Positions 30,230-32,304 of a DNA stretch of 32,304 bases are shown here, piece by piece (the stretch's first letter is position 1; each line of letters begins with the position of its first letter). A program made the translations under genes and the position numbers. The notes beneath the pieces were generated by a model. The model ran no database searches and was not told the DNA's origin. It was given only the letters and a program-made list of their open reading frames with translations. Origin of the DNA: Irineochytrium annulatum (Eukaryota > Chytridiomycota > Chytridiomycetes > Chytridiales > Chytridiaceae); assembly GCA_027600665.1 (NCBI GenBank), contig JADGJL010000201.1, forward strand, positions 1-32,304, given 5' to 3'.

Positions 30230-30568
30230 ATAAAATGGGTTATGCTGCTGCAGGATGCGAGCGTTGTTGCTATTGGATTCCGGTCTCCGTTCTTGGCGTA
30301 CCCTATTTCTTTAGCCGTGTTGTACGGAATCATACTTTTCTCGGTTAATGTTGTGCCATCGTCTGTTCTTTTGGATTACATCTCTTTGCAATTGGCGCCC
30401 GATTATCACTGTGAATGTTTTGGTTGCTTTTTTTTTGTTGGAATTAGCTCATTTACTTCAGTCACATTAAATGCATTATCCTCCCGATCGTTTATCGTCT
30501 ATTGTGTCGTCGACCGTTTTAGTGGAACAGCAAGTGGGAGGATGTCAAAGGAGAGGTCAATTGACAGG
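30230..30568. other. Spacer between G-alpha and dehydrogenase genes
   Basis: A tandem interval of about 340 bp with T-rich runs near 30430, likely the G-alpha 3' UTR and the next promoter. No other feature seen. Confidence 0.5.
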
Positions 30569-31440
30569 ATGTCGAAGATCGTGAGAGTAGCATTCTGGCC
30601 CCGTCTTACGCGACGCCATCCTATTTCCCCCGCAGATCATCATTGCCGGGTACGGCGTCGGCATATCGAACGGGGTGGCGCGCAAATTCGGGAAGCTCGG
30701 CTATGAGCCCGCCCTCATCGCAAGGACCGCGTCCAAGCTGGACGCGGCGGTGAAAGGTATGGCTTCTCTATATTGTTGGCTCCTTTCTCACCTTGTTGTA
30801 AATAGCGCTGGCCACCGAGGGCATCAAGGCCCACGCGTTCCCAACCGACCTGTTTGACCTCGACGCCCTCCGGCGCACCGTATCCTCCATCCAAAACCTC
30901 GGCGCCGTCCACATCATCCACTGGAATTCGGCATGGGCCTCGCCGTCGTCCGTCCTCAAGGGCGAGCTATCCGACATCGTCAAAGACTTCACAGGCACCA
31001 CCTTGGGGCTCATCGCGACAGTGCGGCAGACCATCGAGAGCCTCAAGGCCAACAAGGGGGCCGTCCTGGTAACCGGGGGTAGTTTGGCTAACGACACGGA
31101 CGAGGCGACGAAGCTGGCGCTGCAGTATAACTTGGCAGGGCATGTAATAACTAAGAGTGAGGAAGCGCGGTTGAGTTTTTTCCCAGCCGCGTCCGAGTGC
31201 ATTTAACCAGACGTCGTTACTCTAGACTCGCAAAGGAAGTTGGCTCGAACTATGCACTTTGAGCTCGAGCCGTTGGGCGTGTACGCGTGCGAGTTGACTG
31301 TAGACGCGTTCGTCAAGGGCACCGCGGCGGACGTGATGCAGACGGCCAAGCTCACCCCGGTTATGATAGCCGATCGCTTCTACAAGATGTTCACGGAAAG
31401 GAAAGTCTCGATTGACATGATCGACGACAAGGATTTGTGA
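30569..31440 (+). CDS. Atypical short-chain dehydrogenase/reductase (GYGxGIS type)
   Basis: Rossmann-fold NAD(P)-binding protein; the reaction is unknown. Four exons (30569-30580, 30636-30756, 30806-31156, 31226-31440) keep phase and give 232 residues. The first exon encodes only MSKI; the next begins IIIAGYGVGISNGVARKFGK, the nucleotide-binding motif, followed by ALIARTASKLD. A Ser in VLVTGGSLAND and a Tyr in LQYNLAGHVITK occupy the catalytic positions, but the usual YxxxK is YNLAG, with no Lys. Bacterial SDR proteins that start MSK and carry GYGPGIS share this loss, so the gene resembles that subgroup. An in-frame ATG at 30542 would add nine residues. The last intron starts GTGAGG within an otherwise open frame; splicing restores SQRKLARTMHFELEPLGVY. 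Confidence 0.82.
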
Positions 31441-31999
31441 CGACGGTGCATAACAGTAAAGTTATGTAAGGGCAAATAAAAAAAGAGCGAGGTTAAAATG
31501 ACCGACGTCAAAGAGCGATCGGATCGCGTAAGTTTTTTTTTTTGGTCAACAGCATGTGCAAAACGAAGGGCAAGAATAAAATCTACGATCAGGCCACGAG
31601 CCAAGAATAGAGAGCAGAGAAGGATAAGGGACCTCCGTGTTATATTTGGACGCGATCGAAACAATTCCGGAGGCCGGGTCGCAGGTGGCGGTAAGTCAGG
31701 GGTTTCGGTGACCGCCCATTGTGCAGGATCCTTAAAATGGGCGATCGATCCCAGCTCGTCCCTTTTTCTTAACTGGCAAGCAAGCCCTGCAGCGCTGCCA
31801 GCAAGGTTGACGTCGAAGGTAAGCACCCCGCCGGCCGGCGACCACCGCTGCGCGGCGTGATAACCCCCGTAGCCCCTGCATAGCATCACCCTCATTGTGG
31901 GGGACCCACCAGTGCTGATTTTTGAGTTGACATTGCTGCTTACCACTCCACTCCACTCATGTTTGCCGCTGACGTTTTTCGTTGTCATTTCCAGCCAAC
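31441..31999. promoter_or_regulatory. Upstream region of the right-edge gene with a probable 5' UTR intron
   Basis: A donor-like AAG|GTAAGC at 31819 and an acceptor ATTTCCAG ending at 31994 bracket about 176 nt, and the next gene's ATG follows five bases later. This fits a leader intron placed just before the start codon. Frames on either strand are not gene-like. The remainder should contain the dehydrogenase 3' UTR and the promoter. Confidence 0.4.
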
Positions 32000-32304
32000 A
32001 TGCCGTCCGGGCGCCGTCATCAAAGCAAGAAGGTCGCCCAGGGGGCTCCCGCGAACGCCACATCGTCCGCGGTGTCCTCCGCCCTGCCTGCCGATCCTGC
32101 TGCTTCCCAGTTCCTTCCGGCCATAACTCCGTCGCTTGAGCTTATGAACCCGGCACGCGCCAGCAGCGGAGCACCCACCGGAGCTGGAGCAGGGTCAGCC
32201 ACCGCGACGAACGACGAGAACGCCAACCTTGAGAGCTTATTCGACTCGCTCTGGACATCTGTCTCGAGAAGCAACTCGGTTTCCTCTCAGACCCCACCCG
32301 CGAC
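32000..32304 (+). CDS. 5' part of an unknown gene running off the window
   Basis: An ATG at 32000 opens a frame with no stop to the window end (101 codons). It begins MPSGRRHQSKKVAQGAP and continues with an Ala/Ser/Pro/Gly-rich, probably disordered segment; the later SLFDSLWTSVSR stretch may be a short helix. I do not recognise a family. The start is favoured by the intron-like acceptor immediately upstream and by the basic N-terminus. A minus-strand frame in the same place has no supporting signal. Confidence 0.45.
   Translation, partial: MPSGRRHQSKKVAQGAPANATSSAVSSALPADPAASQFLPAITPSLELMNPARASSGAPTGAGAGSATATNDENANLESLFDSLWTSVSRSNSVSSQTPPA

Noticed and set aside
1..32304. CRISPR arrays, tRNA/rRNA genes, transposons or viral genes
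   Set aside because: No regularly spaced repeats, no convincing cloverleaf around GTTCGA-like strings (those seen lie inside coding exons), and no transposase, integrase, reverse transcriptase or capsid-like frames.

Overview
The window is nuclear DNA of a eukaryote with compact genes split by many short GT-AG introns, mostly 41-75 nt, several with visible TACTAAT/CTAAC-like branch points. A mannan-type Anp1/Mnn9 glycosyltransferase, a Pom33/TMEM33 protein and a group I G-alpha point to a fungus. A full-length animal-like soluble adenylyl cyclase (ADCY10 type), an MscL channel, a bacterial-type CMP kinase and a universal stress protein fit an early-diverging zoosporic (chytrid-like) fungus rather than Dikarya. 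That placement is inference; no rRNA or organelle marker is present.

Layout. Left block: end of a small membrane protein (+), then four minus-strand genes: MscL channel, TBCE tubulin chaperone, universal stress protein and bacterial-type cytidylate kinase. A short divergent promoter separates these from a TMEM33/Pom33 gene (+). Next come a decayed gene (7.7-8.3 kb), RPL4 (-), a SET/MYND methyltransferase (+) and an ADP-ribosylglycohydrolase (-). The centre (15.8-21.1 kb) holds the soluble adenylyl cyclase gene (-) of about 1,580 codons. Just downstream of it (14.98-15.70 kb) lies a shrunken, broken copy of the end of the neighbouring syntaxin plus the cyclase, a relic of tandem duplication. 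Upstream are a Qa-SNARE (-) and, divergently, a GT62 mannosyltransferase (+), then an HSL-type esterase (+). A gene-poor stretch (26.4-28.7 kb) contains at most a poorly supported multi-exon gene and a doubtful small gene. The right end carries a 354-residue G-alpha subunit, an atypical short-chain dehydrogenase and the first exon of an unknown gene running off the edge, all on +.

The genes do not form one pathway. Signalling (cyclase, G-alpha), secretory/endomembrane (syntaxin, mannosyltransferase, TMEM33), cytoskeleton (TBCE) and translation (RPL4) genes are interspersed, as is usual for a fungal chromosome arm. I see no CRISPR array, tRNA, rRNA, insertion sequence or viral gene. The most notable items are the cyclase with its decayed tandem copy (catalytic Asp changed to Val), the zinc-ribbon MscL with introns, and the bacterial-type CMP kinase with a presequence-like N-terminus. 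Exon boundaries were deduced by eye from splice motifs, reading phase and family resemblance, and need RNA confirmation.
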